DNA from: Gammaproteobacteria bacterium
Lineage (GTDB): Bacteria; Pseudomonadota; Gammaproteobacteria; Xanthomonadales; Xanthomonadaceae
NCBI GenBank assembly: GCA_025352045.1
Contig: JANXUD010000010.1
Span: forward strand, 1-42,870
Direction of reading: 5' to 3'
Length of the DNA: 42,870 nucleotides
The notes under the pieces are model-generated. The model had not been told where the DNA came from. It saw only the letters and a list, made by a program, of their open reading frames with translations, and did no database searches. Of this stretch, positions 1-7,882 are shown one piece after another (positions within the stretch are counted from its first letter, which is position 1; each line of letters opens with the position of its first letter). The position numbers were made by a program, and so were the translations under genes.

Positions 1-162
1 GATCCGGTCACCGGCCAGGGCGCCTGGTTCGACCTGCGCGTGCGGCTGACCAAGGCGAATGGCGTGCACGAAGGAAGCGAGCCGCAATTCCCCCCGTTGC
101 ATGGACCGGCGGCCGACGATCGCCCGCTGCGCTATGGCGCCGAGTTCCGGAGGGAATCCTGA
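1..162 (+). CDS. Molybdopterin oxidoreductase, catalytic subunit (SoeA/DmsA-like), C-terminal end only
   Basis: The window opens inside this gene; the last 53 codons are present, ending in TGA at 160-162. The translated tail begins DPVTGQGAWFDLRVRL and ends YGAEFRRES, which resembles the C-terminal molydopterin-dinucleotide-binding end of the DMSO-reductase superfamily. The assignment leans on the neighbours: an iron-sulfur subunit with four cysteine clusters and a DmsC/SoeC-type membrane anchor follow on the same strand. In that family the catalytic subunit carries the bis-MGD cofactor and the complex passes electrons to or from quinone. The substrate cannot be read from this fragment; sulfite is suggested by the SoeB-like partner. 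The stop overlaps the next start (TGATG). Confidence 0.6.
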   Translation, partial: DPVTGQGAWFDLRVRLTKANGVHEGSEPQFPPLHGPAADDRPLRYGAEFRRES

Positions 163-395
163 TGCCGCTTGGCCCCTTCGACTGGTACTTCGATTTCATC
201 TCGCCGTTTTCGTACACGCACTGGCGCGCCTTGCGGCGCAATCACGCGGAGATCGCACTGAACCCGAATCCCGTGCTGCTGGCCGCCATCCTCGGCCACT
301 CGGGCCAGCTCGGCCCCGCGGAGCTGCGGGGCAAGCGCACTGTCGCTGATCCCGCGGTGAAGGCCGCGGCACAGCGCAAGGCCGCGCGCACGTGA
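162..395 (+). pseudogene. Shortened DsbA/HCCA-isomerase-like ORF (77 aa) inside the oxidoreductase operon
   Basis: The first 59 residues (MPLGPFDWYFDFISPFSY..., then PVLLAAILGHSGQLGPAEL and GKR) match the start of 2-hydroxychromene-2-carboxylate isomerase/DsbA-family thioredoxin-fold proteins, which are normally about 200 residues. After GKR the family sequence stops and an unrelated alanine/lysine-rich tail of 18 residues leads to TGA at 393-395. The ORF starts on the stop of the upstream subunit (TGATG) and its stop overlaps the GTG of the next gene (GTGA). The frame is therefore closed neatly at both ends. This fits an in-frame internal deletion that kept both termini, or a decayed gene. 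I do not expect thioredoxin-fold activity from it. Confidence 0.6.
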
Positions 396-1173
396 CGATG
401 TTGCCGCCACCGTCGGCGAAGAAACTTGGCCTGGTGATCGACCTCGACACGTGCGTGGGCTGCCACGCCTGCGCGGTGGCCTGCAAGGAATGGAACGCGG
501 GCGGCATGTCCGGTCCGCTCACCGACGAGGACCCGTTCGGCGCGAAGCCGTCCGGCGTCTGGTTCAACCGCGTGCACAGCTACGAGCTCGAGGCGTTGGA
601 AGGACTCGACGATCGCGCGGCACAGCCGGCGATGACCCTGCACTTCCCGCGCTCCTGCCTGCATTGTAGACCCCGGCCTGCGTCAGCGTGTGCCCGACCG
701 GCGCCTCGTACAAGCGCGCCGAGGACGGCATCGTGCTGGTGGACGAGGACAAGTGCATCGGCTGCAAGCTGTGCAGCTGGGCCTGCCCCTATGGCGCGCG
801 CGAGTACAGCGAAGTCGAAGGCGTGATGAAGAAGTGCACGCTGTGCGTGGACCGCATCTACAACCAGTCCATTCCCGAAGTCTCGCGCCAGCCCGCCTGC
901 GTACAGGCCTGTCCGACCCGCGCCCGGCATTTCGGCGATCTTGGCGATCCGACGTCCGCGGTGTCGCTGCTGGTCGCCGAGCGAGGTGGCGTGGACCTGA
1001 TGCCGTCCCTGGGCTATGCGCCGGTGAACAAGTACCTGCCCCAGCGCGCGCGCCGCGCAGCCGAGGGCGACGTCCCCGCCGACCCGATGCCTGCCGTCGC
1101 GCGCGATGCGGCGCTCGACCCCGCCCAACTCAATCCCCTGCTGCGCTGGCTCGACCGCGCCCTGAGCCGCTGA
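392..1173 (+). pseudogene. Iron-sulfur subunit of a molybdo-oxidoreductase (SoeB/DmsB-like), with a one-base frameshift
   Basis: The product is a ferredoxin-like electron-transfer subunit with four cysteine clusters. Frame 2 gives CVGCHACAVACKEWN and then SCLHC. Frame 1 resumes with VSVCPTGASYKR, CIGCKLCSWACPYG, CTLCVDRIYNQ and QPACVQACPTRARHFGD. The break lies just after the TGT codon at 665-667; adding one G there would restore an uninterrupted C-x-x-C-E-T-P-A-C run across the second cluster. As read, the first frame ends near 826 after losing clusters II-IV. The start is GTG 392 (GTGA overlap with the ORF before) or ATG 398. The sequence is closest in my recollection to SoeB of sulfite dehydrogenase. 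The frameshift may be a real mutation or a sequencing/assembly error; flanking sequence shows no other decay. Confidence 0.8.
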
Positions 1174-2162
1174 TGTATCCGGCCTTCTCCGTCATCTTCT
1201 TCACCACCGCCTCCGGCGCGGGCTTCGGTCTTTGCGCGTGGCTCGGTGCACTGGCGCTCTTCAATGCGCTTCCCACGCGTGGTGCGTCCCTGCTGTCGCT
1301 TTCCATCGGGGCGGCGCTCGCGGCCCTGGGTCTGGTTGCGTCGCTTGGGCACCTCGGCAAGCCGCAGCGCGCCTGGCGTGCGTTCAGCCAGTGGCAGACC
1401 TCGTGGCTGTCACGCGAGGGCGTGGCGAGTGTCGGCTGTTTCGTACCGATACTGGCGCTGTGGCTGCTGCTGTGGAGGGCCGACGTTCCGCTTCCCGACG
1501 AGGGCTACGGCGTCTGGGCGACGCCGGGGATCCAGCTCTGCGGAGCCGCATTGCTGCTGCTATCTCTTGCCTGCGTCATATGCACGGCGATGATCTACCA
1601 CTCCCTCAAGCCGGTTCCCGCCTGGCGACACCCGCTGGTCGTGCCCGTGTACCTCGTGTTTGCGCTGTATACCGGAGGGCTGCTGCTCGCGGCAGTGCTT
1701 GGCATGCGGGGCGGCATCCTGCCCTTCATGGCCACGGGTGACAGCTTGCCCGGCGCGGCCGGCCTCGCCGCGATTGGCGGTGCCGCACTGCTCTGGCGCA
1801 TGAAGCGGCAAACTTGGCGCGCCGTGGACGCGGATATCCTGCACGTGACCCGCAACTCGGCGCTTGGAATCGAGGAAGGGCGTTCGATCCACGTGTTCGA
1901 GCGGCCGCATACGGAGGCGAATTACCTGCTCAAGGAAATGGGCTACGTTCTCGCACGCAAGCACGCGCGCCGACTGCGCGCCATCGCAGTCGTGCTCTTC
2001 GCGCTGCTACCGGGCTTGCTGGCCGTTCCGGTCTGGCTCCATCCGCAGTTCGATCCGGGCGTTTGGATGCTCGGGGCGGCAGTAATCGCGCTACTCGGCA
2101 CGGCAGTCGAGCGCTGGCTGTTCTTCGCCGAGGCGAAGCATTTGGTCACGCTCTACTACTGA
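1173..2162 (+). CDS. DmsC/SoeC-type membrane anchor subunit of the molybdo-oxidoreductase
   Basis: This 329-residue protein is hydrophobic throughout, with about eight likely membrane helices, which is the number expected for the DmsC family. It begins MYPAFSVIFFTTASGAGFG, a typical N-terminus of that family, and has the loop SLGHLGKPQRAWRAF with a conserved His/Lys pair. Such subunits anchor the catalytic and iron-sulfur subunits to the inner membrane and exchange electrons with the quinone pool. ATG 1173 overlaps the stop of the iron-sulfur gene by one base (TGATG), so the three subunits are translationally linked. The frame is intact even though the gene before it is frameshifted. Confidence 0.85.
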   Translation: MYPAFSVIFFTTASGAGFGLCAWLGALALFNALPTRGASLLSLSIGAALAALGLVASLGHLGKPQRAWRAFSQWQTSWLSREGVASVGCFVPILALWLLLWRADVPLPDEGYGVWATPGIQLCGAALLLLSLACVICTAMIYHSLKPVPAWRHPLVVPVYLVFALYTGGLLLAAVLGMRGGILPFMATGDSLPGAAGLAAIGGAALLWRMKRQTWRAVDADILHVTRNSALGIEEGRSIHVFERPHTEANYLLKEMGYVLARKHARRLRAIAVVLFALLPGLLAVPVWLHPQFDPGVWMLGAAVIALLGTAVERWLFFAEAKHLVTLYY

Positions 2163-2246
2163 ATCCTCTACACCGCCGACCCACAGCCGTCGGCCGTGCC
2201 GGCGGTCTGGTGGACTTGCTTGCTGAGGTCGGTGGCGGGACGGCTT

Positions 2247-3173
2247 TCAACCGGCGTCGGGCAGACCGAGCAGGCGGCTGGCGCCCTTGAGCATCAGCTC
2301 GGTGGCGACCAGGCGGCCAAGGCCTTCCGGGTCGTGCGACTGGCCGACTTCGCTGGCGCGGATGCACTCGCCGGTGTCGGCATCGCCGACCAGGCCTTCG
2401 AGCGAGAGGATGCGGCCGTCGAGCGTGGCGTAGGCCGCAACCGGCACCGTGCAACTGCCGTGCAGTCGGCGATTCATGGCGCGCTCGGCCTCGACGCAGG
2501 TGCGCGTGGGTGCGTGGTCGAGCGCGGCGAGCAGGTCGCGCGTGCGGGGATCGTCTTCGCGGCACTCGACCGTGATCGCGCCCTGCGCCGGCGCCGGCAG
2601 CCAGCCCGGCGCGTCCAGGCGATGCCGGATGTATCGCGACAGTCCGAGGCGCTCGAGCCCGGCGCAGGCCAGGATGATGGCGTCGTACTCGCCCGCCTCC
2701 ATCTTCGCCAGCCGGGTGTTGACGTTGCCGCGCAGGTCCACCAGCACCAGGTCCTTGCGCCGCGCGCGCAGCTGCGCCTGGCGTCGCAGCGACGAGGTGC
2801 CGACGCGGGCGGCGCGCGGCAGCACGTCGATGTCGGTGAACTTCGTCGAGATGAAGGCATCGAAGGCGTCGCCGCGTTCCAGGATCGCGGCCAGCACGAA
2901 GGGCCCGTCGAGCGCCATCGGCACGTCCTTCAGCGAATGCACCGCGGCATCCGCTTCGCCCTCGAGCATGGCGACTTCGAGTTCCTTCAGGAACAGGCCC
3001 TTGCCACCGACCTCGGACAGCGGCCGGTCGATGATCCGGTCGCCGCGCGTGGTCATCGGCACCAGCTCGATGGCCAGCCCGGGATGCACGGCGCGCAGGC
3101 GCGCGGCGACGTGTTCGGTCTGCCAGAGCGCGAGCGGGCTCTGGCGTGTTGCGAGGCGCAGTGGCTTGGTCAT
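2247..3173 (-). CDS. hemC: Porphobilinogen deaminase (hydroxymethylbilane synthase)
   Basis: HemC joins four porphobilinogen molecules into hydroxymethylbilane in cytoplasmic tetrapyrrole synthesis. The 308-residue protein has the usual length. Visible landmarks are the N-terminal [16 protein letters not shown] at 44-46, EVGGKGLF near 54-61, the catalytic aspartate in HSLKDVP (D83), [24 protein letters not shown] and the dipyrromethane-attachment cysteine in LHGSCTVP (C241). It lies directly downstream of algR on the same strand, the order known from Pseudomonas; hemD, which follows hemC there, is absent here. No Shine-Dalgarno sequence is evident before the ATG, but a GATAAT hexamer sits six bases upstream. 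Confidence 0.97.
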   Translation of the reverse strand: MTKPLRLATRQSPLALWQTEHVAARLRAVHPGLAIELVPMTTRGDRIIDRPLSEVGGKGLFLKELEVAMLEGEADAAVHSLKDVPMALDGPFVLAAILERGDAFDAFISTKFTDIDVLPRAARVGTSSLRRQAQLRARRKDLVLVDLRGNVNTRLAKMEAGEYDAIILACAGLERLGLSRYIRHRLDAPGWLPAPAQGAITVECREDDPRTRDLLAALDHAPTRTCVEAERAMNRRLHGSCTVPVAAYATLDGRILSLEGLVGDADTGECIRASEVGQSHDPEGLGRLVATELMLKGASRLLGLPDAG

Positions 3174-3179
3174 GCCGGC

Positions 3180-3185
3180 ATTATC
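3180..3185 (-). promoter_or_regulatory. Candidate -10 element for leaderless hemC transcription
   Basis: On the minus strand the hexamer GATAAT (one mismatch to TATAAT) ends six bases before the hemC ATG. A start site at the usual distance would fall on or next to the ATG. I find no convincing -35 box and no Shine-Dalgarno sequence. The same spacing is seen at algZ. Confidence 0.45.
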
Positions 3186-3206
3186 GCGCGGGAGTCGCTC
3201 CTACAG
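3185..3206. repeat. REP-like palindromic element at the end of algR
   Basis: The minus strand reads CTGTAGGAGCGACTCCCGCG, close to the GTAGGAGCG... extragenic palindromes that are abundant in Pseudomonas and Xanthomonadales genomes. It folds into a short hairpin (GGAG / CTCC around CGA). It overlaps the TAG stop of algR and abuts the candidate hemC -10 box. Only one copy is seen in the window, so its class is inferred from the consensus. Confidence 0.45.
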
Positions 3207-3950
3207 GTGCTTCAGGCGCTCGCGCAGGAGCGGCACGCAGCGCCGGCTGACCTCGAGCGGCAGCTTGCCGTGGCGCAGCACGGCCTGCACCTGGCCGTCG
3301 GGCAGGCGACGCAGTTCCAGGAACTCGTCGTTGGCGACCAGGCAGTTGCGGTGGATGCGCTGGAAGCGGTCGCCGAACTCCAGCTCCAGCGACTTCAGCG
3401 ATTCCTCGATCAGGTCCTCGCCACGGGCGTGGTGCACCAGCACGTATTTTTCCTCAGCCTGCAGGTAGTGCACGTCCTCGATCGGGATCAGGCGCAGGTT
3501 GCCGCGCATGCGCGCCGCCAGGTGGCTGCGCTGGCGCGGGCTGTTGGCCAGCGCGGGGACGGCGGCCGGCGTGGCGGGCGCATCGCTGGCGCGGGCGCGG
3601 CGGGCCCGCGCCAGCGCTTCCTCCAGTCGCTCCAGGCGCACGGGCTTGACCAGGTAGTCCACCGCCGCGGCTTCGAACGCGGCCAGCGCGTGTTCGTCGT
3701 AGGCGGTGCAGAAAATCACCACCGGACGGGGCTCGAGGCGGGCGATGTGGCGTGCGGCCTCCAGCCCGTCCATCACCGGCATGGCGATATCGAGCAGCAC
3801 GGCGTCCGCGCCCGAGGCGGCGGCGCGCTCCACGGCCTCGCGGCCGTTGTCGGCTTCGCCCACGACGGTGATCCCGCTGCCCAGTTCCGCCAGCATCGCG
3901 ACCAGGCGCGCGCGCGCCGGGGCCTCGTCGTCGACCACCAGCACCTTCAT
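3201..3950 (-). CDS. algR: AlgR-like response regulator with LytTR DNA-binding domain
   Basis: This 249-residue regulator has an N-terminal receiver domain (residues 1-115; acidic pair DDE at 7-9, phosphoacceptor D54 in VLLDIAMP, Lys in YLVKP) and a C-terminal LytTR domain (about 145-247, with EDVHYLQAEEKYVLV and RIHRNCLV). The linker is rich in Ala/Pro. AlgR in Pseudomonas controls alginate, twitching motility and virulence genes, and its phospho-site is also D54. The sensor kinase gene lies 19 bases upstream and hemC follows, matching the Pseudomonas fimS(algZ)-algR-hemC order. The regulon in this organism is unknown. Confidence 0.85.
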   Translation of the reverse strand: MKVLVVDDEAPARARLVAMLAELGSGITVVGEADNGREAVERAAASGADAVLLDIAMPVMDGLEAARHIARLEPRPVVIFCTAYDEHALAAFEAAAVDYLVKPVRLERLEEALARARRARASDAPATPAAVPALANSPRQRSHLAARMRGNLRLIPIEDVHYLQAEEKYVLVHHARGEDLIEESLKSLELEFGDRFQRIHRNCLVANDEFLELRRLPDGQVQAVLRHGKLPLEVSRRCVPLLRERLKHL

Positions 3951-3969
3951 GCGCGGCAGCGACGGCGGT

Positions 3970-5022
3970 TCATGGCAGCGGCACCTCGATCGTGCATCGG
4001 TACTCGTCCCCCTCCAGCACCTGGCGCAGCGTCACGCCGACCCCGAAATGGTAGGCCAGCCGCTGCTCGATCGACTCCTGGGCGTGGCGATTGCCCGTGG
4101 CCGCGACCGGGCCGGGCCCTGGCGCGCCCGCCGGCGGGGCCGGATTGGCGATCTCGATCCGCAGCCGCCGCCCTGCCGCGGGCGCGATGGCGATGCGGAT
4201 GCGGCCGCCCTGCGGCAGCCGCGCGATGCCGTGCACGACCGCGTTTTCCAGCAGGGGCTGCAGCACCAGCCGCGGCAGGCGTAGGGTCATCGGCGCATCG
4301 GGCGCGACGTCCCAGTCCACGCGGAGCCGGTCGCCCAGGCGCAATTCCTCGATGGCGAGATAGCGCTGGGCCAGGTGGATCTCCTCGCCCAAGGTCGACT
4401 CGCCCTGGGCGCCTAGCGCGGCCCGGAACAGCTCCGACAGGTCCTCGACCGCGCGTTCCGCGGTGCGCGGGTCGCTGCGCACCAGGGCGGCGATAGTGTT
4501 CATCGAATTGAACAGGAAGTGCGGCCGGATCCGCGCCTGCAGGGCGTCCACCTCGGCCTTGGCCACGGCCTGCAGGCGCGCCCGCCACTGCTCGGCCACG
4601 TAGAAATAGCGCAGGCTCAGCGCGGAAATCAGCATCGACAGCAGGGCGATGGAGGCGATGAAGCGCGTGCGCTGGCTTTCGGGCAGGGTCAGGTGGGTGC
4701 CCAGGCCCAGGTCGATCTGCTGGATGGCGAAGGCGCCGAAGGCGGCGATCACCACCGGCACCGCCATCGCCGCCAGGAAGCCGATCGACCGAGGCAGCGG
4801 CTCGAGCAGGGGGCCGGCCTTGCAGTAGGCGATGGCGATGGTCAGGCCCAGCCAGAGCGCGAAGGCGCTGGCCGCGCCGAATTCGCCCAGGCTCCAGCGC
4901 GGATCCTGGGTCGGCGCCAGGCCCACCACGACGGCCACCAGCTCGGCGATGGCCAGCACCGCGGCGATGCGCGGCAGCCTGCAGAAATCGGGAAACCAGG
5001 GGCGACGCACGGCTCCGGCCAT
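3970..5022 (-). CDS. algZ: AlgZ/FimS-like sensor histidine kinase (His_kinase/LytS type)
   Basis: The 350-residue protein has four predicted membrane helices (about 18-38, 50-70, 80-103 and 120-142). A His_kinase domain follows with the H-box PHFLFNSMNTI (H168) and an ATPase N-box LLENAVVHG. The C-terminal G-box is degenerate (GNRHAQESIEQRL), as is common in AlgZ proteins. It has no extracytoplasmic sensor domain, so any signal is likely sensed in or near the membrane. It is the presumed partner of the AlgR-like regulator just downstream. ATG 5022 has no Shine-Dalgarno sequence; a TAGACT hexamer stands six bases before it, suggesting leaderless transcription. Confidence 0.85.
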   Translation of the reverse strand: MAGAVRRPWFPDFCRLPRIAAVLAIAELVAVVVGLAPTQDPRWSLGEFGAASAFALWLGLTIAIAYCKAGPLLEPLPRSIGFLAAMAVPVVIAAFGAFAIQQIDLGLGTHLTLPESQRTRFIASIALLSMLISALSLRYFYVAEQWRARLQAVAKAEVDALQARIRPHFLFNSMNTIAALVRSDPRTAERAVEDLSELFRAALGAQGESTLGEEIHLAQRYLAIEELRLGDRLRVDWDVAPDAPMTLRLPRLVLQPLLENAVVHGIARLPQGGRIRIAIAPAAGRRLRIEIANPAPPAGAPGPGPVAATGNRHAQESIEQRLAYHFGVGVTLRQVLEGDEYRCTIEVPLP

Positions 5023-5028
5023 GGCCGG

Positions 5029-5034
5029 AGTCTA
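5029..5034 (-). promoter_or_regulatory. Candidate -10 element for leaderless algZ transcription
   Basis: TAGACT on the minus strand ends six bases before the algZ ATG, within the 14 bases that separate it from the esterase stop. Spacing places the transcription start at the ATG. The -35 region is not recognisable, so confidence is limited. Confidence 0.4.
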
Positions 5035-5036
5035 GG

Positions 5037-5702
5037 TCAGCCGCCCGCGAAACGCATGCCCAGCCAGCGGCGCAGGTCGGCCACTTCCTCGGGGCAGACG
5101 CTGTGGCCCATGGGATAGCTGTGCCATTCCACCGCCACTTTCATCGCCTCCAGCGCCGCCTTGCTGCGCTGGCCGGCGGCCAGGGGCACCATCGGGTCCT
5201 GGGTCCCGTGGCCCTGGAACACCGGCGTGGCGCGGCCGGCCGCGGTGATCTCGGTGATGGTCTGGGCCGCCATGGGCAGGTAGGACGACAACGACACGAT
5301 CCCGGCCAGGCCCGCCTCGCGGCGCAGGCCCGCGGCCAGTGCCACGGCCCCGCCCTGGGAAAAACCGGCCAGGACCAGGCGCTGGGGCGGCACGCCGCGG
5401 TCGCGCTCGCGGCCGATCAGGGCATCGACCTCGGCGATCGATTCACGCATGCCGGCCTCGTCGGCGCGCTGGTCGAAGCTCAGCGCGCTGATGTCGTACC
5501 AGGCGCGCATGCGTGCGCCGCCATTGATGGTGACCGCGCGCATCGGCGCATGCGGAAAGACGAAGCGGATGCCCGGCCAGTCGGGCTGCACCAGTTCCGG
5601 GACGATCGAGGCGAAGTCGTGGCCGTCGGCGCCCAGGCCGTGCAGCCAGAGGATGGTCCAGGCGGGGCGGGGTTTGGTGGTGCGCTCGACGGATTCAAGC
5701 AT
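5037..5702 (-). CDS. Alpha/beta-hydrolase carboxylesterase (phospholipase/carboxylesterase family)
   Basis: The 221-residue protein belongs to the small carboxylesterase/acyl-protein-thioesterase family. Visible are the oxyanion segment LWLHGLGADGHDF, the nucleophile motif GFSQGG (S115), the acid in GTQDPMVP (D169) and the histidine in YPMGHSV (H200), so the triad is complete. No signal peptide is seen, so it should act in the cytoplasm on short acyl esters. I chose ATG 5702 because it overlaps the stop of wspR by eight bases; a longer frame to 5759 exists but runs inside wspR. The overlap makes it the eighth cistron of the wsp operon, a link with no known functional reason. Confidence 0.9.
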   Translation of the reverse strand: MLESVERTTKPRPAWTILWLHGLGADGHDFASIVPELVQPDWPGIRFVFPHAPMRAVTINGGARMRAWYDISALSFDQRADEAGMRESIAEVDALIGRERDRGVPPQRLVLAGFSQGGAVALAAGLRREAGLAGIVSLSSYLPMAAQTITEITAAGRATPVFQGHGTQDPMVPLAAGQRSKAALEAMKVAVEWHSYPMGHSVCPEEVADLRRWLGMRFAGG

Positions 5703-6750
5703 GGGTCGCATTGTCGCCCGGATCGGCGATCTCGCGCACGACCGCGCGGTTCTTGCCATCGTGCTTGGCTTCGTACAGCGCCGCGTCCGCCGCCGCCAGC
5801 AGCTCGCTGGAGTGCAGGCCCTTGGCCGGCATCACCGACGCACCGCCAAGGCTCACGGTCACCGTCAGGCCCGCGCCGGGCGCGCCATGCGGCACGCCGA
5901 GCGCCTCGACCCGGCGCCGGATGCGCTCGGCGACCACGCGCGCGCCGTTGGCGTCGGTGCCCGGCAGCACGACCACGAATTCCTCGCCACCGAAGCGGGC
6001 TGCCAGGTCGGCCGGCCGGTGCAGGCTGTCGCGCACGGCCTGGGCGACGCGCTTGAGCACTTCGTCGCCGGCCAGGTGGCCGAAGCCGTCGTTGTATTGC
6101 TTGAAGTTGTCCACGTCCACCATCAGCAGGGAAAACTCGCCCAGCTCGCGCGCGGAGCGGCGCCATTCCATGTCCAGGTATTCGTCCAGGTAACGGCGGT
6201 TGCTCAGGCCGGTCAGGCCGTCCACGTGGCTCAGGCGCTGCAGCACGCGGTTCATGTCCAGCAGCTTGTGCCGGCTCTCGCTGAGCGCGCGGTAGGCGGC
6301 GTCGCGCTGGCGCAGGTTGAGGTAGGCCTTGTGGTGGTGGCGGATCCTGGCGACAAGTTCGATGCGATCCGGCAGTTTCACCAGGTAGTCGCTGACATCG
6401 GCGGCGAAGCATTCGCTCTTCACCGCCGCATCGTCCTTGCTGGACAGCACGATTACCGGGATGTCGCGCGTGCCCGCATGCTTGCGGTAGTCGGCGACCA
6501 GGTGCAGGCCCTCGACGTCCGGCATCACCAGGTCCTGCAGGATCACCGTGGGCGACACGCGCAAGGCCGTGGCCAGGGCCTCGCTGCCGCGCGCGCAGTA
6601 GTGGAACTGGATGTCGGTCTCCTCGGCCAGGGCGCGGCGCACGGCCTCGCCGATCATGGCCTGGTCGTCCACCAGCAAGACCACGATCGCCGATTCGTCC
6701 GGCGGGATGTCGACATCGGTGTCGACCGCGGGTTCGAGTGCCTCGTTCAT
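5695..6750 (-). CDS. wspR: WspR-like response regulator diguanylate cyclase
   Basis: The 351-residue protein makes c-di-GMP from two GTP. It has a receiver domain (about 22-140; phosphoacceptor D73 in LQDLVMPD), a coiled-coil-like helical stalk (about 140-172) and a GGDEF domain (about 173-340) with an intact GGEEF active site at 254-258. The inhibitory site RPAD (R245-D248) lies five residues before the active site, so product feedback is expected. In Pseudomonas, WspE phosphorylates WspR and drives clustering and cyclase activity on surface contact. ATG 6750 overlaps the wspF stop (ATGA). A second, less likely reading as a free-standing PleD-type cyclase is disfavoured by the seven-gene context. 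Confidence 0.95.
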   Translation of the reverse strand: MNEALEPAVDTDVDIPPDESAIVVLLVDDQAMIGEAVRRALAEETDIQFHYCARGSEALATALRVSPTVILQDLVMPDVEGLHLVADYRKHAGTRDIPVIVLSSKDDAAVKSECFAADVSDYLVKLPDRIELVARIRHHHKAYLNLRQRDAAYRALSESRHKLLDMNRVLQRLSHVDGLTGLSNRRYLDEYLDMEWRRSARELGEFSLLMVDVDNFKQYNDGFGHLAGDEVLKRVAQAVRDSLHRPADLAARFGGEEFVVVLPGTDANGARVVAERIRRRVEALGVPHGAPGAGLTVTVSLGGASVMPAKGLHSSELLAAADAALYEAKHDGKNRAVVREIADPGDNATHA

Positions 6751-7832
6751 CGCTTTGCCGTTCCTGTGGGGGCGGCCTGGGCCGCGACCGCATGCTTGAT
6801 GGATGCCGTCGCGGGCGCCGGGGCGGGACCGCTGCGTACGCGTGCCGTGACGTGCGCGGCAATGTCGTCCAGCGACAAGACCTCGACCGCGGCACGCAGT
6901 TCCGCCGCGGCCTTGGGCATGCCGTACACGGCGCTGCTCGCCGCATCCTGGGCGATGGTGTGGTGGCCGACCTCGCGCAGCGCCTTCAGCCCGGCGGCGC
7001 CGTCGCGGCCCATGCCGGTCAACAGCACGCCGACGATGTCGCCGCGCCAGAACCGGTTGGCGCTGTCGAAGAACACGTCCACCGACGGGCGGTGCACCAG
7101 GGCGACCGGTTCGCGGCTGTAGGCCAGTGCCTCGGGGCTGCGGAACACCAGGTGGTTCTGGGTGCCGGCAAGCAGCACGACGCCCGCCGCGGGGCGGTCG
7201 CCCTCGGCGGCGATGTGCACCGGCCAGGGCGAGAACTGGCACAGCCAATCGGCCATGCCCGGCGCGAACTGTGCGTCGATATGCTGGACGATCACAACGC
7301 CGGCATCCAGGTCGGCGGGCAGGCCGCCGAGCAGCTTGGCGAGCGCCGTCGGACCGCCGGAGGAGGCGCCGATCGCCACCAGCGCGCCGCCCGGCGAGCG
7401 CACCGGCGTCGGCGCGTTGGACGCGCGCGCACGCGGCTTGCCGACCAGCTTGCCGATGGTGTCCACCTTGCGCAGCAGGCCGTCGGCGGCGGCGCGCCCG
7501 TTGTCGCCGCCCAGCGCGGGCGTCTCGACCACGTCCAGCGCGCCATGGCCCATGGCCTCGAACACGCGCGAGGTATTGGCGCCGATGCTGGCGGTCACCA
7601 CCAGCACCGCGCAGGGACTCTCGGCCATGATCCGCCGCGTCGCCTCGACGCCATCCATGCCCGGCATGATCAGGTCCATCAGCACCAGGTCGGGCGTGTC
7701 CAGCGCACAGGCGGCGACCGCTTCCGCGCCACTGCCCGCAGCCCAGGCAACCTGGTGCTGGGGCGCGAAGGCGAGCGCGCGGCGCAGCGCCTCCACGGCC
7801 ATCGGCAGGTCGTTGACGATGCCAATTCGCAC
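6747..7832 (-). CDS. wspF: WspF-like CheB protein-glutamate methylesterase
   Basis: The 361-residue protein combines a receiver domain (1-120; D53 in LMDLIMPGMD) with a CheB methylesterase domain (about 150-345). The catalytic residues are visible: S157 in GASSGG, H184 in IVQHID and D277 in GMGRDGA. It should demethylate the receptor WspA and thereby switch the pathway off; wspF loss in Pseudomonas gives constitutively high c-di-GMP. The start is GTG 7832, preceded by GAGG six bases upstream. The gap of 50 bases to wspE is the only real spacer in the operon. Confidence 0.95.
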   Translation of the reverse strand: MRIGIVNDLPMAVEALRRALAFAPQHQVAWAAGSGAEAVAACALDTPDLVLMDLIMPGMDGVEATRRIMAESPCAVLVVTASIGANTSRVFEAMGHGALDVVETPALGGDNGRAAADGLLRKVDTIGKLVGKPRARASNAPTPVRSPGGALVAIGASSGGPTALAKLLGGLPADLDAGVVIVQHIDAQFAPGMADWLCQFSPWPVHIAAEGDRPAAGVVLLAGTQNHLVFRSPEALAYSREPVALVHRPSVDVFFDSANRFWRGDIVGVLLTGMGRDGAAGLKALREVGHHTIAQDAASSAVYGMPKAAAELRAAVEVLSLDDIAAHVTARVRSGPAPAPATASIKHAVAAQAAPTGTAKR

Positions 7833-7882
7833 TATGCCTCATCCATCGGAGCGTTCTCCCCGCGCAGTATGGACCCGCCGTC

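Noticed and set aside
2196-4496. A 766-codon open frame on the + strand
   Set aside because: It lies opposite hemC, algR and algZ, and its protein has no family features; it is an antisense effect of high GC.
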